Origin: an uncultured Lachnospira sp.
GTDB lineage: Bacteria; Bacillota; Clostridia; Lachnospirales; Lachnospiraceae
Reading direction: 5' to 3'
Assembly (NCBI GenBank): GCA_910589305.1
Contig: CAJUTV010000014.1
Span: 13,434-77,433 of the forward strand
Length of the DNA: 64,000 nucleotides
Shown: positions 1 to 8,733 of the stretch, in pieces
Layout of the letters: every line of letters starts with the position of its first letter
Position numbering within the stretch: the first letter of the stretch is position 1
Made by a program: the position numbers and the translations under genes
The notes under the pieces: generated by a model
What the model saw: only the letters and a program-made list of their open reading frames with translations
Database searches by the model: none
What the model was told of the DNA's origin: nothing

Positions 1-1
1 C

Positions 2-844
2 TTTACAAAAGCAGCGGATATTCTATATATTTCGCCTACTGCTGTTATGAAACAATTAAATGCTTTAGAAAGCCATCTAAATTTAAAACTCATTGAGCGC
101 ACTCACACAGGAATCCATTTAACAAAAGCAGGAGAGGTCATTTATCGCGATGCAAAATTTATGATAGACTATTCTAAAAAATCTATTTTAAGTGCCAAAA
201 CAGCCCTTCTTGCAAATGATACAACATTTTGTGTTGGCACATCACTGCTCAATCCTGCAAAACCTTTTATGGATTTATGGTATCGTATCAATAAAGATTT
301 TTCTGAATATAAACTGCATCTTGTTCCTTTTGAAGATAACCATGAAGGTATCCTTTCCGAAATTGAACTGTTGGGAGAAAAATTTGATTTTCTTATCGGC
401 GTATGTGATTCAAAAGAATGGCTTTCACGCTGCAACTTTTTGCCGATTGGTTCTTATAAAAAAATGATTACCGTATCAATAGAACATCGGCTTGCTAAAA
501 AGACTTGTATTAATATAGAAGATTTATATGGAGAAACTTTAATGATGGTGCAGCGTGGTGATTCTGAAACAAACGATTTTATCCGCCGTGATTTAGAAAA
601 AAATCACCCAAAAATTCAGATTGAAGACACGCCTCATTTCTATGATTTATCGGTATTTAACCGCTGTTCCCAAACACAGCAAGTACTTCTTACCATTGAG
701 TGTTGGCAAGAAGTACACCCCGCTTTAATTTCTATTCCTGTCAACTGGAATTATACCATTCCTTATGGATTACTTTATAGTTTTAATGCACCAGAAGATG
801 TATTAAAATTTGTTGAGGCAGCAAAAAAAATAATAAGTTATTAG
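2..844 (+). CDS. LysR-family transcriptional regulator (5' truncated by window edge)
   Basis: The reading frame is open from base 2, so the true start lies upstream of the window. The first visible residues (AADILYISPTAVMKQLNALE) are the recognition part of a LysR winged helix-turn-helix, followed by the usual wing (IHLTKAGEVIYRDAK). About 190 residues resembling the periplasmic-binding-like effector domain follow. A LysR protein is usually near 300 residues, so only 15-30 N-terminal residues should be missing. The target is unknown because the neighbour on the left is not visible. It is followed by a hairpin terminator. The family assignment is firm; the ligand cannot be guessed. Confidence 0.85.
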   Translation, partial: FTKAADILYISPTAVMKQLNALESHLNLKLIERTHTGIHLTKAGEVIYRDAKFMIDYSKKSILSAKTALLANDTTFCVGTSLLNPAKPFMDLWYRINKDFSEYKLHLVPFEDNHEGILSEIELLGEKFDFLIGVCDSKEWLSRCNFLPIGSYKKMITVSIEHRLAKKTCINIEDLYGETLMMVQRGDSETNDFIRRDLEKNHPKIQIEDTPHFYDLSVFNRCSQTQQVLLTIECWQEVHPALISIPVNWNYTIPYGLLYSFNAPEDVLKFVEAAKKIISY

Positions 845-900
845 TCACTATCTTTTATTTAATATATTTTTAAAATTTATATTATAAATAATAAAAATAA

Positions 901-960
901 GGCTATTCTATGTTCAGATAATAAAAACCTGTTCCCAGAATAGCCAAAATTTATTTTTTA
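901..960. terminator. Bidirectional hairpin terminator between convergent genes
   Basis: GGCTATTCT (901-909) pairs with AGAATAGCC (937-945). An A/T-rich tail lies on both sides, so it can end both the LysR gene (+) and the chemotaxis gene (-). Confidence 0.7.
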
Positions 961-988
961 TTACATATCTATTCTTGCCGCACTACAA

Positions 989-2962
989 TCATTTTGAAGC
1001 AAGTGTAAAATGGTTTACCAATTCTTTCAAGCAGGCAGCCTCAGCAGAAAGCTGTTCACTTGCAGCCGCTCCTTGCTCAGCAGTCGCACTGTTACTCTGC
1101 ACAACAACCGAAATTTGATTAATACCTTCAGAAACTTGCTCAACCGACTCAGACTGCTCATTTGATACAATGGCAATATGGTCGATAGCATCAACCACAG
1201 ACTGAATACTGCCTACAACACCTAACAAAATATCTGCTGTACTTTGGGCAATTTCTGTGCCAGTATGTACTGCATTTGTAGAATTTGCAATAAGGTCTGA
1301 TGTATCTTTAGCTGCCTGTGCAGATTTGCCAGCCAATTCACGAACCTCCTGTGCAACAACAGCAAATCCCTTTCCTGCACTGCCTGCTCTAGCTGCCTCC
1401 ACTGCCGCATTCAGAGCAAGTATATTTGTCTGAAATGCAATATCGTCTATTGTCTTAAGTATCTTTTCAATCTCCTCAGAACTGGTTTGAATCTTTGTCA
1501 TAGCCTCTACTAAATTCTGCATCTTTTGGTTGCACAAGAAAACTTCTTCACCCGTTTGATGTGTCTGGCTTCTGACATTTAACGCCCCGCTTGCTGTATT
1601 TTTAACTTCTTCAGAAATCATGCTAATTCGTGTTGCCAATTCTTGTACGGAGCTTGCTTGTTCTACAGTACCTTGACTAAGTGTCTGCGCACTTGAGGAT
1701 AATTGATTGCTGGCATTTGCCACCTCTTCTGCTGAATGATTGACTTGACGCATAGCACTGCTCAATTCAATCCTCATATTGCGCATAGAAAGCAAAATAT
1801 CCTGAAAACTTCCAACATATACCTCTTCATGTTCTGTATGAACATCCAGATTTTGATTTGCCATCTCATTGAGTAAATAACTGATGTCATGTATAACGAT
1901 ACGCAATCCTTCTACTAAAGTCTCCGTTGACCTCACAAGCATACCTGTTTCATCCTTGTTGGTAATGTTAGGCATTGGTGTTTCCAAATCACCTGCCACA
2001 AGCAGCTTCATTCGCTCTACACAAGCCTTCATCGGTCTGCCAATATTAAGTGCCAAAACTAGGGCAACAATCACTGAAATTAATATAGAAACAATAATCA
2101 TTATAATATTGATAACTATTACATCTCGTGTAGATGCCAGATAATTAATTTGCGGTGCCGTTACTGCAATGCTCCAGCCATCTGTATCTAACACAGGAGC
2201 GTATGTCGCAAACATTTTATCTTCTCCATTTATGTAACTTCCGAATCCGTTTTGCCCTTGACGCATCTTGACATGAATCGCCGCCAGCTCTTGCAAAGAA
2301 GAGTCACTCTTTGCCTCTGCTTCTATATTTTGAACTGTAATTGTATCAAGCGTAATATCAGCAATTGTATCACCAGACTTATTAATCATATAAGCTCTGC
2401 TATTTTCACCAACCTGAATAGCTGATACAATATCATTCAAAAACGTTTCATGCGGAACAAAATATACAACGCCAACAATAGATTTCCCATAGTTTCCCTC
2501 AGAATATAGCGGCGCCGCTACCATAATGGACAATTCTCCTGTAATCTTACTAATTAATGGCTCCGACACAAAAACATTTCCCTGCATAGCCTGACGTACA
2601 TATTCACGGTCTGAATAATCATTTCCATCAAAAATACTGATACCATCTGCACCAACAATATTCCCTCTTTGGAAACCGTGCATAGAAATGCGCTCATCAA
2701 TAATAGCCTGTTTTTCTTCGACAGACACTTCTGGGTCAGACAACTGTGGAATGCACCCAACTTCCATGACAACATTTTTATATGACTTTAGTTCTTGCTG
2801 CACACGTCCTGCCGCTAAAACCGCTGTCTGTCTCATCATCTGTTCTACAGTGGACATAGTATTATTGTAGTTTAGCATGATACTTAAAACCCCTGATGTA
2901 ACCAGTCCAATCAAAACAGTCAAAATAATACATACCGTGATTTTTGTTCGAATACTTTTCAT
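989..2962 (-). CDS. Methyl-accepting chemotaxis protein with dCache sensor
   Basis: A membrane chemoreceptor that should bind a small molecule outside the cell and control CheA through CheW. The 657 residues run as follows: a membrane segment at about 7-29; an extracellular double-Cache domain at about 35-275, including the [13 protein letters not shown] and [12 protein letters not shown] blocks typical of dCache_1; a second membrane segment at about 280-302; HAMP at about 303-355; and a long signalling coiled coil. The conserved hairpin tip is visible ([20 protein letters not shown], then [15 protein letters not shown]). No C-terminal CheR-binding pentapeptide is seen. It is a single gene with nothing else for chemotaxis nearby. 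The ligand is unknown; dCache receptors often bind amino acids or other small molecules. Confidence 0.93.
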   Translation of the reverse strand: MKSIRTKITVCIILTVLIGLVTSGVLSIMLNYNNTMSTVEQMMRQTAVLAAGRVQQELKSYKNVVMEVGCIPQLSDPEVSVEEKQAIIDERISMHGFQRGNIVGADGISIFDGNDYSDREYVRQAMQGNVFVSEPLISKITGELSIMVAAPLYSEGNYGKSIVGVVYFVPHETFLNDIVSAIQVGENSRAYMINKSGDTIADITLDTITVQNIEAEAKSDSSLQELAAIHVKMRQGQNGFGSYINGEDKMFATYAPVLDTDGWSIAVTAPQINYLASTRDVIVINIIMIIVSILISVIVALVLALNIGRPMKACVERMKLLVAGDLETPMPNITNKDETGMLVRSTETLVEGLRIVIHDISYLLNEMANQNLDVHTEHEEVYVGSFQDILLSMRNMRIELSSAMRQVNHSAEEVANASNQLSSSAQTLSQGTVEQASSVQELATRISMISEEVKNTASGALNVRSQTHQTGEEVFLCNQKMQNLVEAMTKIQTSSEEIEKILKTIDDIAFQTNILALNAAVEAARAGSAGKGFAVVAQEVRELAGKSAQAAKDTSDLIANSTNAVHTGTEIAQSTADILLGVVGSIQSVVDAIDHIAIVSNEQSESVEQVSEGINQISVVVQSNSATAEQGAAASEQLSAEAACLKELVNHFTLASK

Positions 2963-3420
2963 TTCAATGTTCCCTGCTACTCAAAATATAGACAAATATA
3001 CCCATATTGAGATATTAAACGTTTTTATAAACCACTCTTACCATTTCATTACATATGGTTTTGTAATTATAACTCACTACTCATAAGTTTGATAGGTTCT
3101 ATGAACTCATTGCACGCTCCACAGTTGTCAATTTTTGAGTAGCTCTCTCCTTTCCTTTTTTAACGCTTTTTTATATCTTCATATTTTCTTGACAGACTAC
3201 ATTGTATCCCTTTTAACTATTTTTGTAATTTTTTAATTATCAAGTGTATAACTTTTTGTTCTAGCATTGGATAAATTGCTGATGAACAAACAGCAATGCA
3301 GTTTGCAATATCCGCTTTACCTAATAATGCTTTCTACTTACAGGCTAAAATATGAGATATTTAACCGTCCTTATTAATATCATAACTATTATAAAAGTTA
3401 CTATTCCTGCTTGTCAATCA
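2963..3420. other. Intergenic region with no recognisable gene
   Basis: AT-rich stretch upstream of the chemotaxis gene and downstream of the 190-residue gene. Around 3265-3340 there is a weak echo of the R1 repeat left end (AATATCCGCTTTAC), too decayed to call. I see no open frame with a ribosome binding site and no clear riboswitch. Confidence 0.5.
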
Positions 3421-3993
3421 CTATCTCACTTCTGTTCCCCACACATGTTCTTTCAGACAAATATTCCCGCTGCTAAAATCCACAACGTTCACTCTATGCA
3501 GATTATTAATGGCAGTCACAACTTTTTCTTTTTCAACATCTATTCCTTCTTTTTGCTGATATAATTCTTGTACTTCACTAATAAACTGTTCCTCCTTAAC
3601 TTCAATATCATATGCACCTTTCTTGTGCAGCAGATAAACAACATAAGCTTCCAGTCTGTTTAATTCCTGTTTCATGGATTTCCTAACAAAGAAAACTGAA
3701 ACAATTATCAATTGGATATAATTGAATGCGCTCTCTGGCTTACTGATAGATGCTGCAAACTCCAACCCAGCTATGACTGCCTTTTTCAAATCAATTTTTA
3801 TATTGCCCGCTTTATAAGATGCAGAATCTTCTCCCAAAAATATCATACCTTTTCTTGCATCTTCTGGTAGCACAATAATATAATTATCTACTATATATGT
3901 GCCTATTGATTCCTCTAAACCACACTGCAACGCAGCCTGACTTAATTCTTTTTTTAGGCTGTCATTGTATTTTATCGCTTCTTTTCTAGTCAT
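3421..3993 (-). CDS. Uncharacterised 190-residue protein, partner of the HEIAH protein
   Basis: I do not recognise this family. The first ~85 residues are polar and mixed. A hydrophobic stretch near 92-110 (FNYIQLIIVSVFFVRK) could be a single membrane or buried helix. The C-terminal ~70 residues (EKVVTAINNLHRVNVVDFSS...) have the alternation expected of a winged-helix or MarR-like fold, but this is only an impression. Its ATG overlaps the stop codon of the upstream gene by 8 bp (ATGACTAG), so the two are translationally coupled and probably work together. No signal peptide is seen. Confidence 0.6.
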   Translation of the reverse strand: MTRKEAIKYNDSLKKELSQAALQCGLEESIGTYIVDNYIIVLPEDARKGMIFLGEDSASYKAGNIKIDLKKAVIAGLEFAASISKPESAFNYIQLIIVSVFFVRKSMKQELNRLEAYVVYLLHKKGAYDIEVKEEQFISEVQELYQQKEGIDVEKEKVVTAINNLHRVNVVDFSSGNICLKEHVWGTEVR

Positions 3994-5041
3994 AGCTTAA
4001 ACTTCTCCTCATAAGTTTTCTTTTTTCTGTCCATAGAACTTTATCCAGCTTTCCTCTTTCCATTTTCATAAGAAGCTGGTCTTTAAATTCATCATACACA
4101 TCCAAAAAACCACTGTACAAATGGTTTCCATCTATGGTATTAAAATCATATTCGTCTTTGTCCACAACCGCAAATAACCGATTTTTACGCTTTACTGGCA
4201 TCGGATGCTGCCAATCATGGAAAACTGTTTTATACAATACTCTGTCTGTATAGTAATACAAATCAAAAAAGTCCATATATATCATCGGCGCCAAATAAGT
4301 ATAATTTTCAAGAATCGTATCAGCGCCTTTTTCTTCCATAATAATCTTTAATACAATATGATAGGCAATCATATCGGCATCATATTCTTCCTTTTCAGGA
4401 TGCTTTTCCGTGTATTTCCTGCCAGTAGCAGCAAAATATGAATGTGCAATCTCATGCGCCAGACTGAATACCACAATTGTCCAATAACAATCCTCCGCAA
4501 GCTGAAGTATTTGAATATCCCCGTTTATGGTATCCATCAACGCCTGATTTGCTTCCATGCTCTGCATTTCTCCAAATATACACACATTATTCATTAAGAA
4601 CAATACATATTTGAAGCATTCCCCATATGTTTGTAGATTCTCAAAATTTTTAGACCATTTAAACATTGCTAGTAGAAATCCCATTACAGTTGATTCAAAC
4701 AGCTCATCAATATGTACAAATGCTGGATTTACCCCATCATTATAAATATAACTGTTAATCGAGTTCTGGTATAAGTTGCTCAATTCAATTTCTGTTCCAA
4801 TATAGCCATATTCCTTTGCAAAGTATTTCTTGACTATATCAAACATCGTTTGCAAATTATGTTTTGCCATATTCTCTTTTAACTGTTCTTCCGTAAAATA
4901 AGAAGAAAAATATTTTAACATGGTTTTAATACCACGTTCTTCGTCCTTCAGAGAACTGCCACCAAATTTGAATATTTCATAATCATCTGGTGGCAACATA
5001 AATTTTTCCAAAAAAGGACGGACATTTTTTTCTTTTTCCAT
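3986..5041 (-). CDS. Putative zinc metallopeptidase-like protein with HEIAH motif
   Basis: 351 residues, with a good ribosome binding site (GAGGAGG) before the ATG. The centre holds FSLAHEIAHSYFAATGRKY followed about 18 residues later by EEYDADMIAYHIV. That is the HExxH plus downstream acidic (E/D-x-x-A) arrangement of gluzincin-type peptidases such as M48 and related families. There is no signal peptide or clear membrane helix, so it should be cytoplasmic. The rest (many aromatic residues, YYYTDRVLYKTVF) matches nothing I know. It forms a two-gene unit with the overlapping downstream gene. The combination of a soluble HExxH protein and a small partner recalls regulator-cleaving pairs or toxin-like modules, but no function can be assigned. 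Confidence 0.6.
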   Translation of the reverse strand: MEKEKNVRPFLEKFMLPPDDYEIFKFGGSSLKDEERGIKTMLKYFSSYFTEEQLKENMAKHNLQTMFDIVKKYFAKEYGYIGTEIELSNLYQNSINSYIYNDGVNPAFVHIDELFESTVMGFLLAMFKWSKNFENLQTYGECFKYVLFLMNNVCIFGEMQSMEANQALMDTINGDIQILQLAEDCYWTIVVFSLAHEIAHSYFAATGRKYTEKHPEKEEYDADMIAYHIVLKIIMEEKGADTILENYTYLAPMIYMDFFDLYYYTDRVLYKTVFHDWQHPMPVKRKNRLFAVVDKDEYDFNTIDGNHLYSGFLDVYDEFKDQLLMKMERGKLDKVLWTEKRKLMRRSLSYD

Positions 5042-5137
5042 CTCTATTCCTCCTCTTACTATTATATAACAAACTGGCGAAATTTGGAGTATTTATTATA
5101 ATATTTGTTCAAAAACATATCTATGTATACAATAAAA

Positions 5138-5180
5138 TCCCCTTAAACCAAACTATTAAGTTTAATTCAAGAGGACTTTT
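5138..5180 (-). terminator. Hairpin terminator
   Basis: AAGTCCTCTTGAATT pairs, with wobbles, to the TTTAAGGGGATTTT side on the minus strand. It probably ends transcription from the gene remnant and MFS gene upstream. Confidence 0.45.
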
Positions 5181-5185
5181 TCATA

Positions 5186-5308
5186 TTAACTCTTTGCCTT
5201 TTTTACAAACACATACTTTATCACTTTAACCTTTGTGGTCTTGTCAACAATTTCTACATTCGTTATATATTTTTGCGATTCAAAAATATGCTTGTATACT
5301 TTTGTCAA
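5186..5308 (-). pseudogene. Possible 3' remnant of a lost gene
   Basis: A short open stretch of about 40 codons with coding-like composition reads ...ESQKYITNVEIVDKTTKVKV... and ends in TAA just before a terminator hairpin. It has no ATG and no ribosome binding site, and the frame is closed immediately upstream. The simplest reading is the surviving tail of a decayed gene; it may also be chance. Confidence 0.25.
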
Positions 5309-5347
5309 CAAATAAATTCATATATTTTCTCTTTTTATAATTTTTTC

Positions 5348-6601
5348 TTATTTTTCTTTTAAGGACATCTTTACAAATATATTTTTGGCACTAATTGCTA
5401 TTATCAAAGAAATAAAACCTGCAAACAAAATTACAATCCATTCAACACCTTTACAATATTCAAATAAAATGCCATATAACGCATTGCCTAATGGCTGCGC
5501 ACACATTGAAATTGTAAGGACAACTGCCATCACTTTTCCAATGAGATGCTGCGGTGTCTCAACTTGGACAAAAGATAACATTTGTACTGCAAAAATCGTT
5601 GAAAATATCATAATCATAAAGCCACATAGTATCATAACCAGATAATTTATAAAACCCGATGAAAACAACATTAGAGAAACACCCATAGGAAATACAAATA
5701 AAGCACAGGCTATTATCAGTGCTCCTGCTCGTTTAATAGCTAATTTATTGGCAAAAATACCTGTACAGATACCGCCTATTAGTCCTCCTGCTGCTAAAAC
5801 TCCCTCTGCATAGCCAAGCAATTTATTTACCTGCAATTGTCCTAAATTTAACACTTCCGTTATTAAATATGGCATTCCAACCATAATCATTGCTGATAAA
5901 AATAAATTAATTCCACAGACGACAAGCAGCACTTTGCCAATAACAGGTTTCTCTTTTCGTATAAATCGGATACTCTCGGAAAAATCTTTTATTGCCATCT
6001 TACATATACCACTATCAGAATCTTGTTTGACAAATGGTATTTTAATAAAGAGTTCCATAACTGCTGACAAAACAAAACAGACTATACAAACCCACAAAAC
6101 ACATTCTAACCCGTATGTACTATATAAAATTCCTCCAAATATAGGACCTATAAGCGTTGCAAATGAATTAATTACATTGACAATAGAATTTGCCGCCATA
6201 TAATTGCTTTGACTGACCAATGCAGGTATACTTGCCTGTACTGACGGCTGATATATGCCTGCAATGCTATATAAAAGCATCAGCATAACCGTCAATACCA
6301 AAATAAGATTAACATGCAAAAAAAGCAAGGAAAATACAAAAATACTTATAGCTGTAAAAAAATCTAGTATCACCATCACATTTCTTTTATTCACTCTATC
6401 TGCAAGAATACCTCCTACTGGCGATAACAAAATGGCAGGAATAAAAGCACAAGCTGTAACATTTCCATAAATAACAGAAGAACCCGTTTGATTTAATAAA
6501 TACAATGGCAATGCAAATCTTATGGTGGCATTGCCAAACAATGAAATAATCTGTCCAATAATCACTAAAATAAAATCCTTTGAAAATAATTTTTGATTCA
6601 T
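5348..6601 (-). CDS. MFS transporter, multidrug/macrolide-efflux type
   Basis: 417 residues with about 12 predicted membrane helices. The start is the second ATG (MNQKLFSKDFILVIIGQIIS), because GGAGGAAAAA lies immediately before it and forms part of the longer frame. The loop between helices 2 and 3 (GGILADRVNKRNVMVILDFF) carries the conserved MFS G-x-L-A-D-R-x-x-[RK]-[RK] motif. The overall pattern, with a central gap after helix 6 and short termini, matches the MFS_3/MacB-like-MefA efflux group. Substrate unknown. The TetR regulator upstream on the same strand is a natural candidate controller, but a decayed R1 repeat lies between them. Confidence 0.85.
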   Translation of the reverse strand: MNQKLFSKDFILVIIGQIISLFGNATIRFALPLYLLNQTGSSVIYGNVTACAFIPAILLSPVGGILADRVNKRNVMVILDFFTAISIFVFSLLFLHVNLILVLTVMLMLLYSIAGIYQPSVQASIPALVSQSNYMAANSIVNVINSFATLIGPIFGGILYSTYGLECVLWVCIVCFVLSAVMELFIKIPFVKQDSDSGICKMAIKDFSESIRFIRKEKPVIGKVLLVVCGINLFLSAMIMVGMPYLITEVLNLGQLQVNKLLGYAEGVLAAGGLIGGICTGIFANKLAIKRAGALIIACALFVFPMGVSLMLFSSGFINYLVMILCGFMIMIFSTIFAVQMLSFVQVETPQHLIGKVMAVVLTISMCAQPLGNALYGILFEYCKGVEWIVILFAGFISLIIAISAKNIFVKMSLKEK

Positions 6602-6799
6602 TTTTTCCTCCATACTATAACTAATTTTTAATACTATCTAATGGCTCATATTTTAATTAAATTGCATACCCATTTCTATATATCATAATCTTATCAATCA
6701 TTTTATGTAAATCTAAATAAATATTTGCAATCCTGTTCACAACATTTTAATCAAGTCAAAATCATGCTTCTTAATCAACAAACACTCTGATAAACTCAA

Positions 6800-6955
6800 A
6801 AGATATTCACAATATGCTTTGTTGCTTGCATAAACTATCTAGCTGCTATCACAGTTTTTCAGTGAGAGCTTATATCCCATCAAAACAAGCAAATTTTCAC
6901 TTCTGTTTATATCTTTATAATATTAAAGTGAGAGACTTCCTTAATAAGACAAAAT
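6800..6955 (-). repeat. R1 dispersed repeat, strongly decayed copy
   Basis: It retains the order of R1 landmarks: AGATATTCACAAT (left hairpin), TTGCTTGCATAAACTATCTAGCTGCTATC (split here over the GCTTGC and GCTGCTATC blocks), and CTTCCTTAATAAG at the other end. The body is mutated and the GTCCCC hairpin is reduced. It fills most of the gap between the MFS gene and the TetR gene. Confidence 0.55.
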
Positions 6956-6992
6956 TATCTGTTTTAAATCTGCATTCAATTAAACATATCAT

Positions 6993-7005
6993 ACCAAACG
7001 ACGGT
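6993..7005. promoter_or_regulatory. Possible second TetR operator
   Basis: ACCAAACGACGGT matches 10 of 13 positions of the palindrome ACCAACAGTCGGT at the TetR gene's own promoter. It sits inside ATACC...GGTAT, upstream of the MFS gene. Weak but in the expected place. Confidence 0.3.
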
Positions 7006-7025
7006 ATGTTATATTTTAAAATTTT

Positions 7026-7058
7026 AGACTGTCATATATTTATATGACAGTCTTTTTA
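7026..7058 (+). terminator. Perfect hairpin followed by T tract
   Basis: AGACTGTCATATA (7026-7038) pairs perfectly with TATATGACAGTCT (7041-7053), then TTTTTA. It is just downstream of the TetR stop codon. The T tract favours the plus strand, but the hairpin can also end the TetR transcript. Confidence 0.65.
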
Positions 7059-7709
7059 CTTTTTCTTTTGATAAATGGATGTCAACTCTTGTAATCGGTC
7101 TAACATTTCTTTATCTATAATATCTAAACCAAATCCTTTCATCATTTGCTCAAATACCATAAATTTACAATAAGATTCTTCCTCTGTATCCTCAAATATC
7201 ATAGGATTCATCCATACATTTGCCGTAAGCATAATTAACTCAGCTAACTGCTTTGGATAATCTGTCTGAATAGAACCATCTTCAATACCTTGTTCAATAA
7301 TTGGCAAAATATAATTAGGCGCTGCCTCCTCCATTGTATCTTGTAACAGACCAACAAGAAACTTTGAATTATTATGAAAATTAGGTGCTGTTGCAAAAAT
7401 TTCTTCTTGAACAGGACGACTAATTGATGCCTTAAAAATTGTTTTTAACTTTTCCTTTCCATTCAAATCAGAGCGGTCACGAATATTTGCAAGCAATTGA
7501 TTGGATTGTGCTGTCATTTTTTGTATAACAGCAATTAAAATATCTTCTTTCGATTTGAAATGATGATAGATAGCCCCCTTGCTAAGCCCTCCTAAATTAT
7601 CAATAATATCTTGAATTGATGTATACTCATAACCTTTTTCCATAAATAAACGATATGCCACATCTAATATTAAATGAACGGTCTCTTCTGGATTTTTATT
7701 TCGAGCCAT
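7056..7709 (-). CDS. TetR/AcrR-family repressor
   Basis: 217 residues. I start at ATG-GCT (MARNKNPEET) because GGAGG lies 10 nt upstream; a longer frame begins inside that ribosome binding site. The N-terminal HTH is clear (AYRLFMEKGYEYTSIQDIID, GLSKGAIYHHFKSKEDIL). The ligand-binding C-terminus is family-typical in size. A strong promoter with a 13-bp palindrome straddling the expected transcription start lies just upstream, so autorepression is likely. Candidate targets are the MFS exporter downstream or a distant gene. Confidence 0.9.
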   Translation of the reverse strand: MARNKNPEETVHLILDVAYRLFMEKGYEYTSIQDIIDNLGGLSKGAIYHHFKSKEDILIAVIQKMTAQSNQLLANIRDRSDLNGKEKLKTIFKASISRPVQEEIFATAPNFHNNSKFLVGLLQDTMEEAAPNYILPIIEQGIEDGSIQTDYPKQLAELIMLTANVWMNPMIFEDTEEESYCKFMVFEQMMKGFGLDIIDKEMLDRLQELTSIYQKKK

Positions 7710-7727
7710 TATGTTTTTCACCTCCAA

Positions 7728-7770
7728 ACCGACTGTTGGTATGATAACATATTATTTATAATATTGTCAA
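7728..7770 (-). promoter_or_regulatory. TetR promoter with overlapping operator
   Basis: On the minus strand TTGACA (7765-7770) and TTATCA (7742-7747) are separated by 17 bp. The palindrome ACCAACAGTCGGT (7728-7740) follows directly at the start site. This layout is typical of TetR autorepression. Confidence 0.65.
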
Positions 7771-7866
7771 GTTTATATTTTATCTCTCTTATTATACTTA
7801 GATATACCTTTACCTATAAATGTACGTTGCATTAGACCAAAATTTTTCAAACAATTTATCTGCATA

Positions 7867-8004
7867 TTTAACCTCATCAAGGAAGTCCCCCACTTCAATG
7901 CTGCAAAGGCATAAGTGGGGGACTTGCGTTACGATAGTAGCTATGAGGTTAGGGTGTCAAACACCCGAGCAAGTAGCGTAGCGGATTGCGAATATCCGCT
8001 TAAC
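7867..8004 (-). repeat. R1 dispersed repeat, well-preserved copy
   Basis: 138 bp from TTTAACCTCAT to CCGCTTAAC. It contains the 13-bp hairpin arms AAGTCCCCCACTT/AAGTGGGGGACTT, the pair CCTCAT...ATGAGG, the small hairpin GGGTGTCAAACACCC, and the left hairpin GCGGATTGCGAATATCCGC. It lies between the ABC permease stop codon and the TetR promoter. Confidence 0.85.
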
Positions 8005-8034
8005 TATTTATACCATTTGCTTTTTATTGTATGA

Positions 8035-8733
8035 TTAACAACTTATTCTATTCTTTTTATATATTACTAAAAATATAAGAATAATCAAAACGATATTACA
8101 TGTCATAATCACTCCTGTTTCTAATGTAATTTTAATCTGTTCTAAATTATTGACAAGAAGATATAACTGTTCAGAAAAGAGAATTTTTGAAAATTTTTTA
8201 ATGGTTTCATTAAACATAGAAATCATAGGCAAAAAAGAAAGAACTATCATTACTGGAACATTAATTGATGTTGCAGTCATCTGATTTTTGCTTGCAAGAC
8301 CAATTGTTGCACCTAAAAGAAAGGAACAAATATGTCCCACAAACATAAGAAGCATAAACCAAAATAAATTTATTCCTGTATATCCGCCAGCTAATCCGAT
8401 AATAAGCGAACCTATCATACATATTAATATAATGTAGATTGCATTGCCAATTAAATATTCAATTGCTTTTACATCACACATCTGCAATACACGCAATGTA
8501 TTTTTTTCTTTCTCCTCTGAAATGATGGCAGCTATACTAGTAAGCGGTGCCATTCCCACATACATTATACCAAATAAATTGACAAAAAAATGTGCTGGCA
8601 TATCTTCCATATTGATTGCATTTTCCATAACAATCGTCATCAATGGAAACATAATAAATTGAATTAAAATCGTCTTATTTTTTATTGTATCTTTCAATTG
8701 CTTCCATAAAATTGCTTTAATATGATTATTCAT
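8035..8733 (-). CDS. ABC-2 type transporter permease
   Basis: 232 residues with about six membrane helices. It has the short cytoplasmic start typical of ABC-2 permeases (IKAILWKQLKDTIKNKTILI) and the EEKEKNTLRVLQMCDVKAIEYLIG loop that contacts the ATPase. It overlaps the ATPase gene by 4 bp (ATGA) and so forms its complex partner. The substrate is unknown; this class exports antibiotics, peptides, lipids or polysaccharides. It is the last gene of the LytTR-controlled operon. Confidence 0.9.
   Translation of the reverse strand: MNNHIKAILWKQLKDTIKNKTILIQFIMFPLMTIVMENAINMEDMPAHFFVNLFGIMYVGMAPLTSIAAIISEEKEKNTLRVLQMCDVKAIEYLIGNAIYIILICMIGSLIIGLAGGYTGINLFWFMLLMFVGHICSFLLGATIGLASKNQMTATSINVPVMIVLSFLPMISMFNETIKKFSKILFSEQLYLLVNNLEQIKITLETGVIMTCNIVLIILIFLVIYKKNRISC

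Noticed and set aside
6814..7047. Plus-strand 77-codon frame
   Set aside because: It lies almost wholly inside the decayed R1 repeat and the terminator hairpin, and has no ribosome binding site.
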